Part shown: positions 1 to 9,211 of the stretch, one piece after another
Numbering within the stretch: the stretch's first letter is position 1
Layout of the letters: each line of letters starts with the position of its first letter
Source of the DNA: Actinomadura livida
GTDB lineage: Bacteria > Actinomycetota > Actinomycetes > Streptosporangiales > Streptosporangiaceae
Assembly (NCBI RefSeq): GCF_014648675.1
Contig: NZ_BMRO01000001.1
Coordinates: 671,718 to 735,717, forward strand
DNA length: 64,000 nucleotides
Direction of reading: 5' to 3'
Notes under the pieces: model-generated
Told to the model about the DNA's origin: nothing
What the model saw: only the letters and a program-made list of their open reading frames with translations
Databases searched by the model: none
Program-made: the position numbers and the translations under genes

Positions 1-623
1 TCGGCGCGGCGAGCACGCCGGCGAGCCCGGCGAGCGCGACCCCGAACCCGAAGACGGGCGTCACCCAGCGGGCGACGTCGATGCCGAGCGCGCGGGTCAG
101 CTCGGGCCGCTCGGTCGCCGCCCGGACGATCATGCCGACGCGGGTCCGGGTGAGGACCACCCACACCGCGCCGCACACCAGCACGGACACGCCGAGCACG
201 AACACCTGGTAGGCGGGATAGGTGAACAGGCCCAGATCGATCGAGCCGCTCAGCGCGGACGGCCGCGGGTACGGCTGGGACTGCACGCCGTACTGCCGCT
301 TGACCAGGTCCTGCAAAATCAGCGCGAGCCCGAAGGTGAACAGGAAGTTGTAGAGCGGGTCGAGCGGCGCCAGGCGCTGGATGAACAGCCGCTCCAGCAC
401 CACTCCGACCACGCCCAGCACGATCGGGACCAGCGGCAGCGCGAGCCAGAAGCTCACGCCGAACGAGTCGAGCAGCACATAGGAGCCGAACGCGCCGAGC
501 ATGTAGAACGCCCCGTGCGCGAAGTTCACCACGTGCAGCATGCCGAAGATGATCGACAGGCCGAGGGCGAGCAGGGCGTAGAACGCCCCGCTCACCAGGC
601 CGTTGAACGCCTGCTGAAGCACG
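1..623 (-). CDS. livH: Branched-chain amino acid ABC transporter permease LivH (3' end outside window)
   Basis: Inner-membrane permease of a Liv-type importer for branched-chain amino acids or related small amides. The reading frame is open from a GTG at 623 to the window edge (207 codons). It begins VLQQAFNGLVSGAFYALLAL and continues with GLSIIFGMLHVVNFAHG, the hallmark N-terminus of LivH. Successive hydrophobic segments follow. It lies 11 bp after the binding-protein stop, so it belongs to the same minus-strand operon (livG, livF, binding protein, livH). LivM would be expected beyond the left edge. The GTG was chosen because it sits directly before the conserved LQQ..NGL segment. Confidence 0.88.
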
Positions 624-634
624 TCGCGGCCGCC

Positions 635-1873
635 TCAGAGCTTGCAGGCGGGGTCGGGCTGCTGGAACGCCTCGGCCGCCGGGATCGTGCTGACGATCTT
701 CTCGTAGTCCCACGGCTCCTTGACCTCGCTGGACGGCTTCACCTCGGCGAGGTAGGCGTCGTGGGTGAGGAGGTGGTCCTCGGCGCGGATGGTGCCGGTG
801 GCCGTGAAGATGTCGTCGACCTTGTGGCCTTCGAGCTGCGCGACCACGTCGTCGGCCTTGTCGGTGCCGCCGCGCTGCACGGCCTCCAGGTACTGGAGGG
901 CCGCCGAGTAGTCGGCCGCGTGGACGGCCGTCGGGCGGGTGCCGGTCTTGGCGTGGAACTTGTCGGCCCACGCGCGGTTGTTCTCGTCGGCGTTCCAGTA
1001 CCAGAAGTCGGTGAACCGCGTCCCGGCCATGGCGTCCGGGCCGAGCGAGTGGATGTCGGTCAGGAACATCAGGCCGACGGCGAGGTTCACGCCCTTGTCG
1101 CGCAGCTTGTACTCGTTGTACTGCTTCACCAGGTTGACGAGGTCACCGCCGGCCTGGAGGGCGCCGAGCACCTGCGGCTTGGGGTCGAGATCGGGCGCCT
1201 TCAGCAGGAAGGTGGAGAAGTTGTCGTTGGGGAAGGGCGTCGGGTCGCTCTTGACGACCTTCCCGCCGGCCGCCTCGATCGACGCCTGGAACGTCTTCTC
1301 CATGTCCTGCCCGAACGCGTAGTCCGGGTAGACGAGGTACCAGTTCTTGGCCCCGTCCTTGGTCAGCGCGGTGCCGGTGCCGTGCGCCAGCATGTAGCTG
1401 TTGTAGCCGTAGTGGAACGTGTACTTGTTGCACTGCTTGCCGGTCAGCTCCGTCGTGGCGGCGCCGACGTCGATGAAGATCTTCTTCTTGGTCTTGGCGA
1501 CGTTGGCGACGGCGAGCGCGGCCGAGGAGGTCGGCACGTCCAGGATCAGGTCGGCCTGCTGCCGGTCGTAGAGCTCCTGCGCCTTGGAGTTGGCGACCTC
1601 GGGCTTGTTCTGGTGGTCGGCGCCGATGACCTCGATGTTCTCGGTCACGGCCTTGTCGCCGTACTTGGCCTTGAAGTCGGCGACGGCCATCTTCACCGCC
1701 TCGACGGCGTTCTTGCCCGACAGGTCGGCGTACACGCCCGACTGGTCGGTCAGCACCGCCAGCACCACCTTGTCGTCGCTGATCGCGCCGCCGCCCCCGC
1801 CGGGTCCGCCCGCGCAGCCGGCCAGCAGTGCTCCGGCGGCCGCGACCGCGGCCGAACGTCCGAGAAGTCTCAT
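635..1873 (-). CDS. Branched-chain amino acid ABC transporter substrate-binding lipoprotein
   Basis: Extracytoplasmic periplasmic-binding-protein-like receptor (Peripla_BP_6 type, about 412 aa) feeding the neighbouring Liv permease. The N-terminus is a lipoprotein signal peptide with lipobox LLAGC (Cys20), followed by a Gly-rich linker. The mature part opens with the typical VVLAVLTDQSGVYADLSG segment and includes NWYLVYPDYAFGQDM, common to Liv-type receptors. Exact ligand is not readable from sequence: this subfamily includes receptors for Leu/Ile/Val, amides, urea and aromatic compounds. Placed between livF and livH, a common actinobacterial order. The ATG at 1873 precedes MRLLGRSAAV, a well-formed signal peptide. 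Confidence 0.92.
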   Translation of the reverse strand: MRLLGRSAAVAAAGALLAGCAGGPGGGGGAISDDKVVLAVLTDQSGVYADLSGKNAVEAVKMAVADFKAKYGDKAVTENIEVIGADHQNKPEVANSKAQELYDRQQADLILDVPTSSAALAVANVAKTKKKIFIDVGAATTELTGKQCNKYTFHYGYNSYMLAHGTGTALTKDGAKNWYLVYPDYAFGQDMEKTFQASIEAAGGKVVKSDPTPFPNDNFSTFLLKAPDLDPKPQVLGALQAGGDLVNLVKQYNEYKLRDKGVNLAVGLMFLTDIHSLGPDAMAGTRFTDFWYWNADENNRAWADKFHAKTGTRPTAVHAADYSAALQYLEAVQRGGTDKADDVVAQLEGHKVDDIFTATGTIRAEDHLLTHDAYLAEVKPSSEVKEPWDYEKIVSTIPAAEAFQQPDPACKL

Positions 1874-1883
1874 CAGGGCTCTC

Positions 1884-2562
<679 letters not shown>

Positions 2563-2576
<14 letters not shown>

Positions 2577-3366
2577 TGGAGTCTCCGAGGTAGGCGGTGA
2601 CGACACGGGGGTCGTGACGGATCTCGGCGTAGGGGCCCTCGACGAGGACCTGGCCGTGCTGCAGGACCGTGACGCGGTCGGCGAGGTTGGAGACGACGCT
2701 CATGTTGTGCTCCACCAGCACCACCGTGCGCCCCTCCCGCACCTGCCTGATCAGCGCGACGGTGCGGTCGACGTCCTCCACGCCCATGCCGGCGGTCGGC
2801 TCGTCGAGCAGCAGCACCTTCGGGTCGAGCGCGAGGGCGAGGGCCAGTTCGAGCGCGCGTTTGCGGCCGTAGGCCAGCGACCCCGCGGGGATGTCCCCGT
2901 GCCCGGCCAGCCCGACCTGGTCGAGCAGTTCGGCCGCGCGTTCCGAGTAGCGGCCGAGCGCGGCGTCCGAGCGCCAGAACCGCCAGCCGAGCCCGCTGCG
3001 GCCCGCCAGTGCCAGCTCCACGTGCTGCTTCGGGGTGAGCTCGGCGAACAGGCTCGTGATCTGGAACGACCTGGCCAGGCCGAGCCGCGCGATCCGCTCC
3101 GGCCTGCGTCCGGCCAGCTCGTGCTCGCCGAGCCGGACGCTGCCCGCCGTCGGCTTCAGGAACCCGGTCAGCAGGTTGAACAGGGTGGTCTTGCCCGCGC
3201 CGTTCGGGCCCACCAGCGCGTGGACGGAGCCCTCGGCGATGTCGAGGTCCACGCCGTCCACCGCGCGGAAACCGCGGAACTCCCTGACCAGGCCGCGCGC
3301 CGTCAGGACCGGGCCCTCCGGGACGGGCCCCTTCGGGCCGGTTCCCTCCGGGTCGGGGTCGCCCAT
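2563..3366 (-). CDS. livG: Branched-chain amino acid ABC transporter ATP-binding protein LivG
   Basis: Second ATPase of the Liv importer, 267 aa. Walker A GPNGAGKTTLFNLLTGFL, signature-like SLAYGRKRALELALALA (the LSYG variant typical of LivG), Walker B VLLLDEPTAGMG, and VVLVEHNM. It is the first gene of the operon. The ATG at 3366 is preceded by GAGGAGG, a strong ribosome-binding site. The N-terminal Gly/Pro-rich repeat (GTGPKGPVPEGP) before the ABC fold is an unusual extension, absent from most LivG proteins, but the ribosome-binding site supports it. Confidence 0.93.
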
Positions 3367-3392
3367 GCGCCCTCCTCACGCTCGTCTAAGGT

Positions 3393-3413
3393 GGCCCGGA
3401 CCATATCCGGGCC
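3393..3413. promoter_or_regulatory. Perfect 8-bp inverted repeat upstream of livG
   Basis: GGCCCGGA and TCCGGGCC are separated by CCATA, 27 bp upstream of the livG start in the 261-bp gap between divergent transcription units. Placement suits an operator or a 5'-leader hairpin for the liv operon. A second weaker dyad, CGGAC-N7-GTCCG, lies at 3449-3465. The function is inferred from position only. Confidence 0.35.
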
Positions 3414-3627
3414 GCCGTGACCGGGAACGCTAGGTGGCGCCCGAACACCGGACCATGTGAGTCCGACCCACATTCCGGGCCCCGGATACGGCTGTGACCC
3501 ACACCACTCCCTGGACAGAGCGCCGGCACATGGCGGGCCTCGCCGATATGTGGCCGTCCCACGTGGTCCGGGTCACCACCTCGCTGGACCATGGCCGGCA
3601 CCTGACGTCCCGTCCCGAGGAGCCGGA

Positions 3628-4938
3628 ATGATCGTCCGAAGCGTCCTGACCGCAGGCGCCCTCGCCGCCGCCCTGGCCTCCCCCGCCCATGCGCAGGGGC
3701 CCGCATCTGATCGCGGCTGCGCCCCAGGACTTCGGGTCCCCGGCGCGGAGACGCAGGTCACGGCATGCCTGGACGACCTCACCACGGCCGGGACGATCGC
3801 CTCGGGCCACACCGTCCCGGCCGACTGGGCGGGCCTGCACGCGGGCGGCACCCGCAACCCGAGCGGGGTCCCCGGCGTCCAGGTGGACGGCTATTTCCCG
3901 GACACCTCCACGTTCAACACCAACAACGGCTGGAATCACGACGCCCAGTTCGTCATCCGGCTGCCCGAGAAATGGAACGGCGGCCTGGTCGTCGCCGGGT
4001 CGCCCGGCAACCGGCGCCAGTACGCCAACGACTTCACCATTTCCGACTGGGTCCTCGCCCAGGGCTACGCCTACGCCGCGACCGACAAGGGGAACAGCGG
4101 CGTCGAGTTCTACAAGGACGGCCGCCGCCCCGGTGACGCCGTCGTCGAATGGAACCACCGGCTGACCGAGTTGACCCGGGCCGCCAAGAAGACCGTGGCC
4201 CGCCATTACGGCCGCGGTCCGGGCAAGACGTTCGCGGCCGGCATCTCCAACGGCGGCTACCTCGTCCGATGGCAGCTGGAGAACCGTCCCCACCTGTACG
4301 ACGGCGGCATCGACGCGGAGGGCACCCTCTGGCGCGAGAAGGGCCCGAACCTCTTCACCTACCTCCCGTCCATTCTCCGCGCCTACCCGGCGTACGAGGC
4401 GGGCGACCAGTCCGCCCATAAGGCACTTCTGAACGCCGGTCTGGCCCCCGGATCGGAATTCCTCTGGCCATTCCATGACCAGGTCTACTGGGGTCTCACC
4501 CAGCGCATCTACCGCGAGGAATTCGACCCGGCCTACACGGGAGACGAAGCCGCCTACAACTACGCCGCACGCCCGCGGAATGTCCACCGAGCCGTGGCAC
4601 GCGTCGCCCTCACCGGCAAAATCCGCAAACCGCTGATGACCCTCCACGGCACCTACGACACCCTGCTCCCCATCGGCACAGACTCCGACGTCTACGCCGA
4701 GCTCGTCCGCGCCAAGGGCAAGGCCCCGTACCGCTACTACCGCCTGGAAGCCGCCAACCACGTCGACGGCCTCTACGACACCTACCCGGACCGCCTGCGC
4801 CCCCTCCTCCCCTGCATGCGGACCGCCTTCACGGCCCTGGAGAACTGGACGCGGGAAGGCCGGACTCCCCCGCCGAGCACCACTCTGCCCCGGCCCGCCA
4901 CGGGCGACCTCGTGAACGCCTGCTCCCTCACGTCCTGA
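3628..4938 (+). CDS. Secreted alpha/beta hydrolase of the tannase/feruloyl-esterase-like group
   Basis: Exported serine hydrolase, 436 aa. Signal peptide MIVRSVLTAGALAAALASPA ends in AHA-QG. The nucleophile motif is AAGISNGGY with Ser207; candidate acid Asp is in LHGTYDTLLPIG and candidate His in EAANHVDGLYD near the C-terminus. This layout matches tannase/feruloyl esterase or 3-hydroxybutyrate-oligomer hydrolase-like proteins. Substrate cannot be assigned. The start at 3628 is preferred over an upstream in-frame codon because CGAGGAG precedes it and it gives a proper signal peptide. Monocistronic by context. Confidence 0.75.
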   Translation: MIVRSVLTAGALAAALASPAHAQGPASDRGCAPGLRVPGAETQVTACLDDLTTAGTIASGHTVPADWAGLHAGGTRNPSGVPGVQVDGYFPDTSTFNTNNGWNHDAQFVIRLPEKWNGGLVVAGSPGNRRQYANDFTISDWVLAQGYAYAATDKGNSGVEFYKDGRRPGDAVVEWNHRLTELTRAAKKTVARHYGRGPGKTFAAGISNGGYLVRWQLENRPHLYDGGIDAEGTLWREKGPNLFTYLPSILRAYPAYEAGDQSAHKALLNAGLAPGSEFLWPFHDQVYWGLTQRIYREEFDPAYTGDEAAYNYAARPRNVHRAVARVALTGKIRKPLMTLHGTYDTLLPIGTDSDVYAELVRAKGKAPYRYYRLEAANHVDGLYDTYPDRLRPLLPCMRTAFTALENWTREGRTPPPSTTLPRPATGDLVNACSLTS

Positions 4939-5013
4939 CCGCGGGGCAGCCCTGGTTCGACCGCGTCGGCGCAGGTGAGCGGCATGTCACCGGTGGGTGG
5001 TAGCGTCGGTTTC

Positions 5014-5454
5014 ATGACGCCGGAAGAGCTCGCCGATCTCGCTCACCTGCGCCGCGCCCGGGACCTCATCGACCGCGAGTACGCGCAGCCGCTCGACGTG
5101 CCGACGATGGCCCGCCGCGCGCTGATGTCCCCCGCGCACTTCTCCCGGCGGTTCCGCGCGGCCTATGGCGAGACGCCGTACAGCTACCTGATGACCCGCC
5201 GGATCGAGCGCGCGATGGCGCTGCTGCGCGCGGGCACGAGCGTGACCGACGCGTGCATGGCGGTCGGCTGTACCTCGCTCGGCTCGTTCAGCTCCCGCTT
5301 CACCGAGATCGTCGGAGAGACGCCGAGCGCGTACCGCGCCCGCGAGCACGCCGCCATGGCCACGGTGCCCGCGTGCGTGGCCAAGGTCAACACCCGCCCG
5401 GCGCGGAACCGCCCGAGCGGGAATGGAGAAGCGGGCCGCACGGCCGCCGCCTAA
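5014..5454 (+). CDS. Short AraC-family transcriptional regulator
   Basis: DNA-binding protein of 146 aa that contains only the AraC/XylS double helix-turn-helix (roughly residues 12-110). First HTH around VPTMARRALMSPAHFSRRFR; second around SVTDACMAVGCTSLGSFSSR, followed by the conserved GETPSAYR. There is no N-terminal ligand-binding domain. Ten bp downstream begins a VOC-family gene; this regulator/VOC pairing recurs in actinobacteria and suggests it controls that gene. An upstream in-frame start at 4975 would add 13 residues; the ATG at 5014 matches the family better. Confidence 0.85.
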   Translation: MTPEELADLAHLRRARDLIDREYAQPLDVPTMARRALMSPAHFSRRFRAAYGETPYSYLMTRRIERAMALLRAGTSVTDACMAVGCTSLGSFSSRFTEIVGETPSAYRAREHAAMATVPACVAKVNTRPARNRPSGNGEAGRTAAA

Positions 5455-5464
5455 CGTTGGCCGC

Positions 5465-5875
5465 ATGAGTACAGCAATCCGGTACTGCCACATCACCGTC
5501 AACGACCTGGACGAGTCGCTCGCCTTCTACCGCGACGGGCTCGGCATGGAAGTGCTGAACGACGTCCCCTACGGCGAGTTCCGCTGGGTCACGCTCGGCG
5601 ACTCGAAACAGCCGGGCGCCGCCATCGTCCTCTCCGAACCGCACGCCGGCCGCTCGCAGGCGGACGGCGACACACTGCAGGAGCTGCTGACCAAGGGCGT
5701 CCTGCCGATGGCGATCTTCAGCACCGACGACCTCGACACGACGTTCGAGCGCGTGCGCGGCGTCCAGGGCGCCGAGGTCCTGCAGGAGCCCATCGAGCAG
5801 CCCTGGGGCCCGCGCGACTGCGCGTTCCGCGACCCCTCGGGCAACATGGTCCGGATCGAGCAGGCCAAGGGTTGA
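5465..5875 (+). CDS. VOC family (glyoxalase/bleomycin-resistance fold) protein
   Basis: Small metal-dependent VOC-fold protein of 136 aa. It opens YCHITVNDLDESLAFYRDGL, the typical first beta-alpha-beta module with metal-ligand His, and ends PRDCAFRDPSGNMVRIEQ with the acidic second-module ligand region. Members act as lyases, dioxygenases, isomerases or antibiotic-binding proteins; the specific activity cannot be read here. It follows the short AraC regulator by 10 bp and is probably cotranscribed. The ATG at 5465 was chosen over an in-frame codon at 5423, which would overlap the regulator. Confidence 0.85.
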   Translation: MSTAIRYCHITVNDLDESLAFYRDGLGMEVLNDVPYGEFRWVTLGDSKQPGAAIVLSEPHAGRSQADGDTLQELLTKGVLPMAIFSTDDLDTTFERVRGVQGAEVLQEPIEQPWGPRDCAFRDPSGNMVRIEQAKG

Positions 5876-5915
5876 GGCCCGCGGCCCGCACCGCGGCCGG
5901 CTGGTGGCAGGGCCG

Positions 5916-6953
5916 TCACAGCTCGGCGCGCGTCCACGCGACCAGGTCGTCGGCGGGAAGGGTGTTGACGACCTGGGCCGCGGGGACCGCGCACCGGGCG
6001 GCCCGCTCGCAGCCGTGGTGCTGCCAGTCCAGCTGGCCGGGCGCGTGCGCGTCGGAGTCGATCGAGAAGCGGCAGCCCGCCTCGACGGCCAGCCGGAGCA
6101 GGCGCTTGGGCGGGTCGAGGCGCTCCGGCCGTGAGTTGATCTCCACGGCGACGTCGTAGGCGGCGCAGGCGTCGAAGACGAGCGCGGCGTCGAACTCCGA
6201 CTCGGGGCGCAGCCCGCCCCGCTTCCCGCCGGCTTTCACGATGCGTCCCGTGCAGTGGCCGAGGACGTTCACGCGCGGGTTCGCGATCGCCTTGACCATC
6301 CGCTCGGTCATCGCGACGCGGTCCATGCGGAGCTTGGAGTGGACGCTGGCGACGACCACGTCCAGCCGGTCGAGGAGATCCGGGTCCTGGTCGAGGGTGC
6401 CGTCCTCCAGGATGTCGACCTCGATGCCCGTGAGGATTCGGAACGGCGCCAGGTCCTCGTTGAGTTCGGCGACCACGTCGAGCTGGCGGCGGAGCCGGTC
6501 CGCGGACAGGCCGTTGGCGACCTTGAGCCGCGGCGAGTGGTCGGTGAGCGCGAGGTACTCGTGGCCGAGGGAGCGCGCCGTCTCCGCCATCTCCAGGATG
6601 GGCGAGCCGCCGTCCGACCAGTCGCTGTGGGTGTGCAGATCGCCCTTCAGCGCGGAGCGGAGCGCGGCGGTGGCCTCGTCCAGCGGCTCCCCTTCGGTGG
6701 CCTCCAGGCGGCGCAGGTAGACGGGCGTCTCGCCGCGCAGCGCCTCCTCGATCACCAGTGCGGTGACCTTGCCGATCCCGGGGAGGGCGGTCAGCGTGCC
6801 CTCGCGGGCGCGGGCCGCCAGTTCCTCCTGGGGCGTCTCCTCGGCGACACCGGCGGCGGTGCGGAACGCCCGCACGCGGTAGGTCGGCTCGTGGGCGCGC
6901 TCCAGCAGGAACGCGATACGGCGCAGCGCTTCGACGGGCTCCACGCAACGCAC
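5916..6953 (-). CDS. PHP-domain phosphoesterase with N-terminal Pol-beta-like helix-hairpin-helix domain
   Basis: 345 aa. Residues about 5-75 resemble the 8-kDa/HhH domain of family X polymerases (YRVRAFRTAA, LTALPGIGKVTALVIEEAL). Residues about 105-335 form a complete PHP metallohydrolase: GDLHTHSDWSDGG, YLALTDHSPRL, LTGIEVDIL, VVASVHS, LGHCTGR, EINSRPERLDPP and SIDSDAHAPGQL supply the metal ligands. The nucleotidyltransferase palm of PolX is missing, so polymerisation is not expected; a 3'-exonuclease/phosphoesterase role in DNA repair is an inference. Start is GTG at 6953, with another GTG at 6944 equally possible. Confidence 0.82.
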   Translation of the reverse strand: MRCVEPVEALRRIAFLLERAHEPTYRVRAFRTAAGVAEETPQEELAARAREGTLTALPGIGKVTALVIEEALRGETPVYLRRLEATEGEPLDEATAALRSALKGDLHTHSDWSDGGSPILEMAETARSLGHEYLALTDHSPRLKVANGLSADRLRRQLDVVAELNEDLAPFRILTGIEVDILEDGTLDQDPDLLDRLDVVVASVHSKLRMDRVAMTERMVKAIANPRVNVLGHCTGRIVKAGGKRGGLRPESEFDAALVFDACAAYDVAVEINSRPERLDPPKRLLRLAVEAGCRFSIDSDAHAPGQLDWQHHGCERAARCAVPAAQVVNTLPADDLVAWTRAEL

Positions 6954-7027
6954 CGTACCCGGGTATGACGGACGTGTCCCACCACGGTGTCATCCGGGAC
7001 GGTCGCGGAGTCTCTAGCCTGGTCGGC

Positions 7028-8350
7028 ATGGCCGGGGACGAGTCCGAGGGCGAGCCGAACCTGCTGCGCACCGTGCTGCGGAACGGGATCGTCGCCGCGG
7101 CGCTGACGGGACGGGCCGAGCCCGCGCCGCCGCTCGACCGGCCATGGCCCGCGGGGCTGCGGTGGACGCGCTTCCTCGGCATCGGGCGGCTGCCGTTCGG
7201 GCTGGTGGCGAACCTGTTCTGGATCGCCCTCACCGTCCTGATCACCACCGGGACGAGCTCCATGCTCCGGGAGCCCGTGCGCGCGAACGCGGCCGACTAC
7301 CCCGGCGACGGCACCGCTCTTTTGTTCGCACTCCTGGTGACCGCGCCGCTGGCCCTGCGCGACCGGCATCCGCTGGCGGCGTGGCGGATGGGCTTCGCGG
7401 CGCTGGCGGTGCTCTCCGTCAGCGCGTGGCCGGCCGGCATCGAGTACACCGAGGGCGGGGCGTTCGCCGCGCTGATGTGCGTCTACACGGTGACGGTGCG
7501 CTGCTCCCGCGACATCACGCTGGGCGTCGCGATCCTGTCGTTCGCCGGGGTGTGGGTCAAGGACTCGGACTCGGCTCCCGGGGCGTCGGTGCTGCTCCTG
7601 CTGCCGCTGGCGGTCGGGTACGCCGTCCGGGTCCGGCGGACGTCCCGCCGGGAGCTGGCCGAGCAGCAGCGGCGGCACCGGGACGCCGAGGCCGTGCTGA
7701 CCGAGCGGCAGCGGATCGCGCGGGAGATGCACGACGTCGTCGCGCACCACATGTCGATGATCGCGATCCAGGCGGAGGCGGCGCCCTACAAGGTCGAGTC
7801 GCTCCCGGAGGAGACGCGCCGCGACCTCGCCGAGATCCGCGCGACGGCGCTGGACGCGCTGACCGAGATGCGGCGGATCCTCGGCGTGCTGCGCGCGGAG
7901 GACGGCGCCGAGACCGCCCCGCAGCCGAGCCTCGACCGGCTGGACGAGCTGATCGCCAACGCGCGCGGAGCGGGCCTGCACGTGGAGACGTTCCTGGACG
8001 GCGACATCGCCGGGCTTCCACCGGGCGTGGGGCTCACCGCGTTCCGGATCCTGCAGGAGGCGCTGAGCAACGTGATGCGGCACGCGCCGGGAGCACGGGT
8101 GAACGTCGAAGTGTCGCGCGATGAGGCAATAGTGTGGCTCGGCGTCGTCAACGGGCCGCCCGGCGCCCTCGGCGGCCCCCGCCGCGACGGGCGGGCGCCC
8201 GGCACGCCGCTGCCGGGCGGCGGCCACGGGCTCGTCGGGATGCGGGAGCGGGCCGCGTCGCTCGGCGGCGAGCTGACCGCCCGCCCCACGCCAGAGGGAG
8301 GATTCGCCGTGACCGCCAACCTGCCGGTGGACGCCCGGGAGCGGACGTGA
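7028..8350 (+). CDS. Two-component sensor histidine kinase (HisKA_3/NarX type)
   Basis: Membrane sensor kinase of 440 aa. Several transmembrane segments lie between about residues 57 and 200. A short coiled region leads into the dimerisation motif REMHDVVAHHMSMIA with phospho-acceptor His235. The HATPase region holds the N-box EALSNVMRHAPGA and the G-box GGGHGLVGMRERA. Its stop overlaps the start of the response regulator (GTGA), so the two are translationally coupled partners. The ATG at 7028 is preferred over a codon at 6965, since the extra residues are not membrane- or family-like. The stimulus is unknown. Confidence 0.9.
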   Translation: MAGDESEGEPNLLRTVLRNGIVAAALTGRAEPAPPLDRPWPAGLRWTRFLGIGRLPFGLVANLFWIALTVLITTGTSSMLREPVRANAADYPGDGTALLFALLVTAPLALRDRHPLAAWRMGFAALAVLSVSAWPAGIEYTEGGAFAALMCVYTVTVRCSRDITLGVAILSFAGVWVKDSDSAPGASVLLLLPLAVGYAVRVRRTSRRELAEQQRRHRDAEAVLTERQRIAREMHDVVAHHMSMIAIQAEAAPYKVESLPEETRRDLAEIRATALDALTEMRRILGVLRAEDGAETAPQPSLDRLDELIANARGAGLHVETFLDGDIAGLPPGVGLTAFRILQEALSNVMRHAPGARVNVEVSRDEAIVWLGVVNGPPGALGGPRRDGRAPGTPLPGGGHGLVGMRERAASLGGELTARPTPEGGFAVTANLPVDARERT

Positions 8351-9081
8351 CCCTCGGTTCCGGGGGGCGTGGGGGCTCGTCCCCGCACAGGAGACCCGTT
8401 CGCGTCGTCATCGTCGACGACCAGGGCATGGTGCGCACGGGGTTCGGCGTGCTGCTGAACGCCCAGCCCGACATCGAGGTCGTCGGCGAGGCGGTCAACG
8501 GCGAGGAGGGGCTGCGCCGCGTCGCCGAGCTGCGTCCGGACGTGGTGCTGATGGACGTCCGGATGCCGGTGATGGACGGCCTGGAGGCGACCCGCCGGAT
8601 CCTCGGGGACGGCACCGGGGACTCATCCGGAGACACAACCGAGGACGCGCCGAAGGTGCTCATGCTCACCACGTTCGACCTGGACGACTACGTCTACGAG
8701 GCGCTCCGGGCCGGGGCCAGCGGGTTCCTGCTGAAGGACGCCTCCGCGACCGAGCTGGCGGACGCGGTGCGGGTCGTGGCCGCGGGCGACGCGCTGCTGT
8801 CGCCGTCGATCACCCGGCGGCTCATCGCGGAGTTCTCCCGGCTCGGGGGGCGCAGGTCGCCGTCCCTCAAGCGGCTGCAGGAGCTGACGGAGCGGGAGAC
8901 CGAGGTGCTGACGCTGGTGGCGCGCGGGCTGTCGAACGGCGAGATCGCCCGGGAGCTGGTCGTCGCCGAGCAGACCGTCAAGACGCATTTCGGGCGGATC
9001 CTGATGAAGCTCGGGCTGCGCGACCGGCCGCAGGCGATCGTCTACGCCTTCGAGGTGGGGCTGGTCCGTCCCGGCGACTGA
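8347..9081 (+). CDS. NarL/FixJ-family response regulator
   Basis: 244 aa. Receiver domain residues about 17-140: acidic pair in VVIVDDQGMVR, phospho-acceptor Asp70 in DVVLMDVRMP, and conserved Lys in GFLLKDAS. The receiver carries a small insertion of Gly/Thr/Ser residues (GDGTGDSSGDTTED) before VLMLTTFD. The C-terminal LuxR-type HTH reads LTERETEVLTLVARGLSNGE. The GTG start overlaps the kinase stop by four bases. It is the output half of the upstream kinase. Confidence 0.92.
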   Translation: MTLGSGGRGGSSPHRRPVRVVIVDDQGMVRTGFGVLLNAQPDIEVVGEAVNGEEGLRRVAELRPDVVLMDVRMPVMDGLEATRRILGDGTGDSSGDTTEDAPKVLMLTTFDLDDYVYEALRAGASGFLLKDASATELADAVRVVAAGDALLSPSITRRLIAEFSRLGGRRSPSLKRLQELTERETEVLTLVARGLSNGEIARELVVAEQTVKTHFGRILMKLGLRDRPQAIVYAFEVGLVRPGD

Positions 9082-9119
9082 CCCCTGGTCCATAGCCCCG
9101 CTGATACCGGGGTCGCACA

Positions 9120-9150
9120 CCGCAAGATCAGACCGTCGGGTGATCTGCGG
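9120..9150. terminator. Imperfect hairpin after the response-regulator gene
   Basis: CCGCAAGATCA pairs with TGATCTGCGG with one bulged A and a 10-nt loop. A smaller CCCCG/CGGGG hairpin lies just before it (about 9096-9112). There is no U-tract, so this may be a transcript-stabilising or regulatory stem rather than a classical terminator. It sits in the 130-bp gap before the first DUF1023 gene. Confidence 0.35.
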
Positions 9151-9211
9151 TACGGCGTCCGATTCCTAGCGTCCTGGACAGTGCAGCCCACTTCCAGGAG
9201 GGACGTCCCGG

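Noticed and set aside
7483..8021. Several minus-strand frames inside the first sensor-kinase gene
   Set aside because: Arg/Ser/Ala-rich shadows of the kinase with no motifs.
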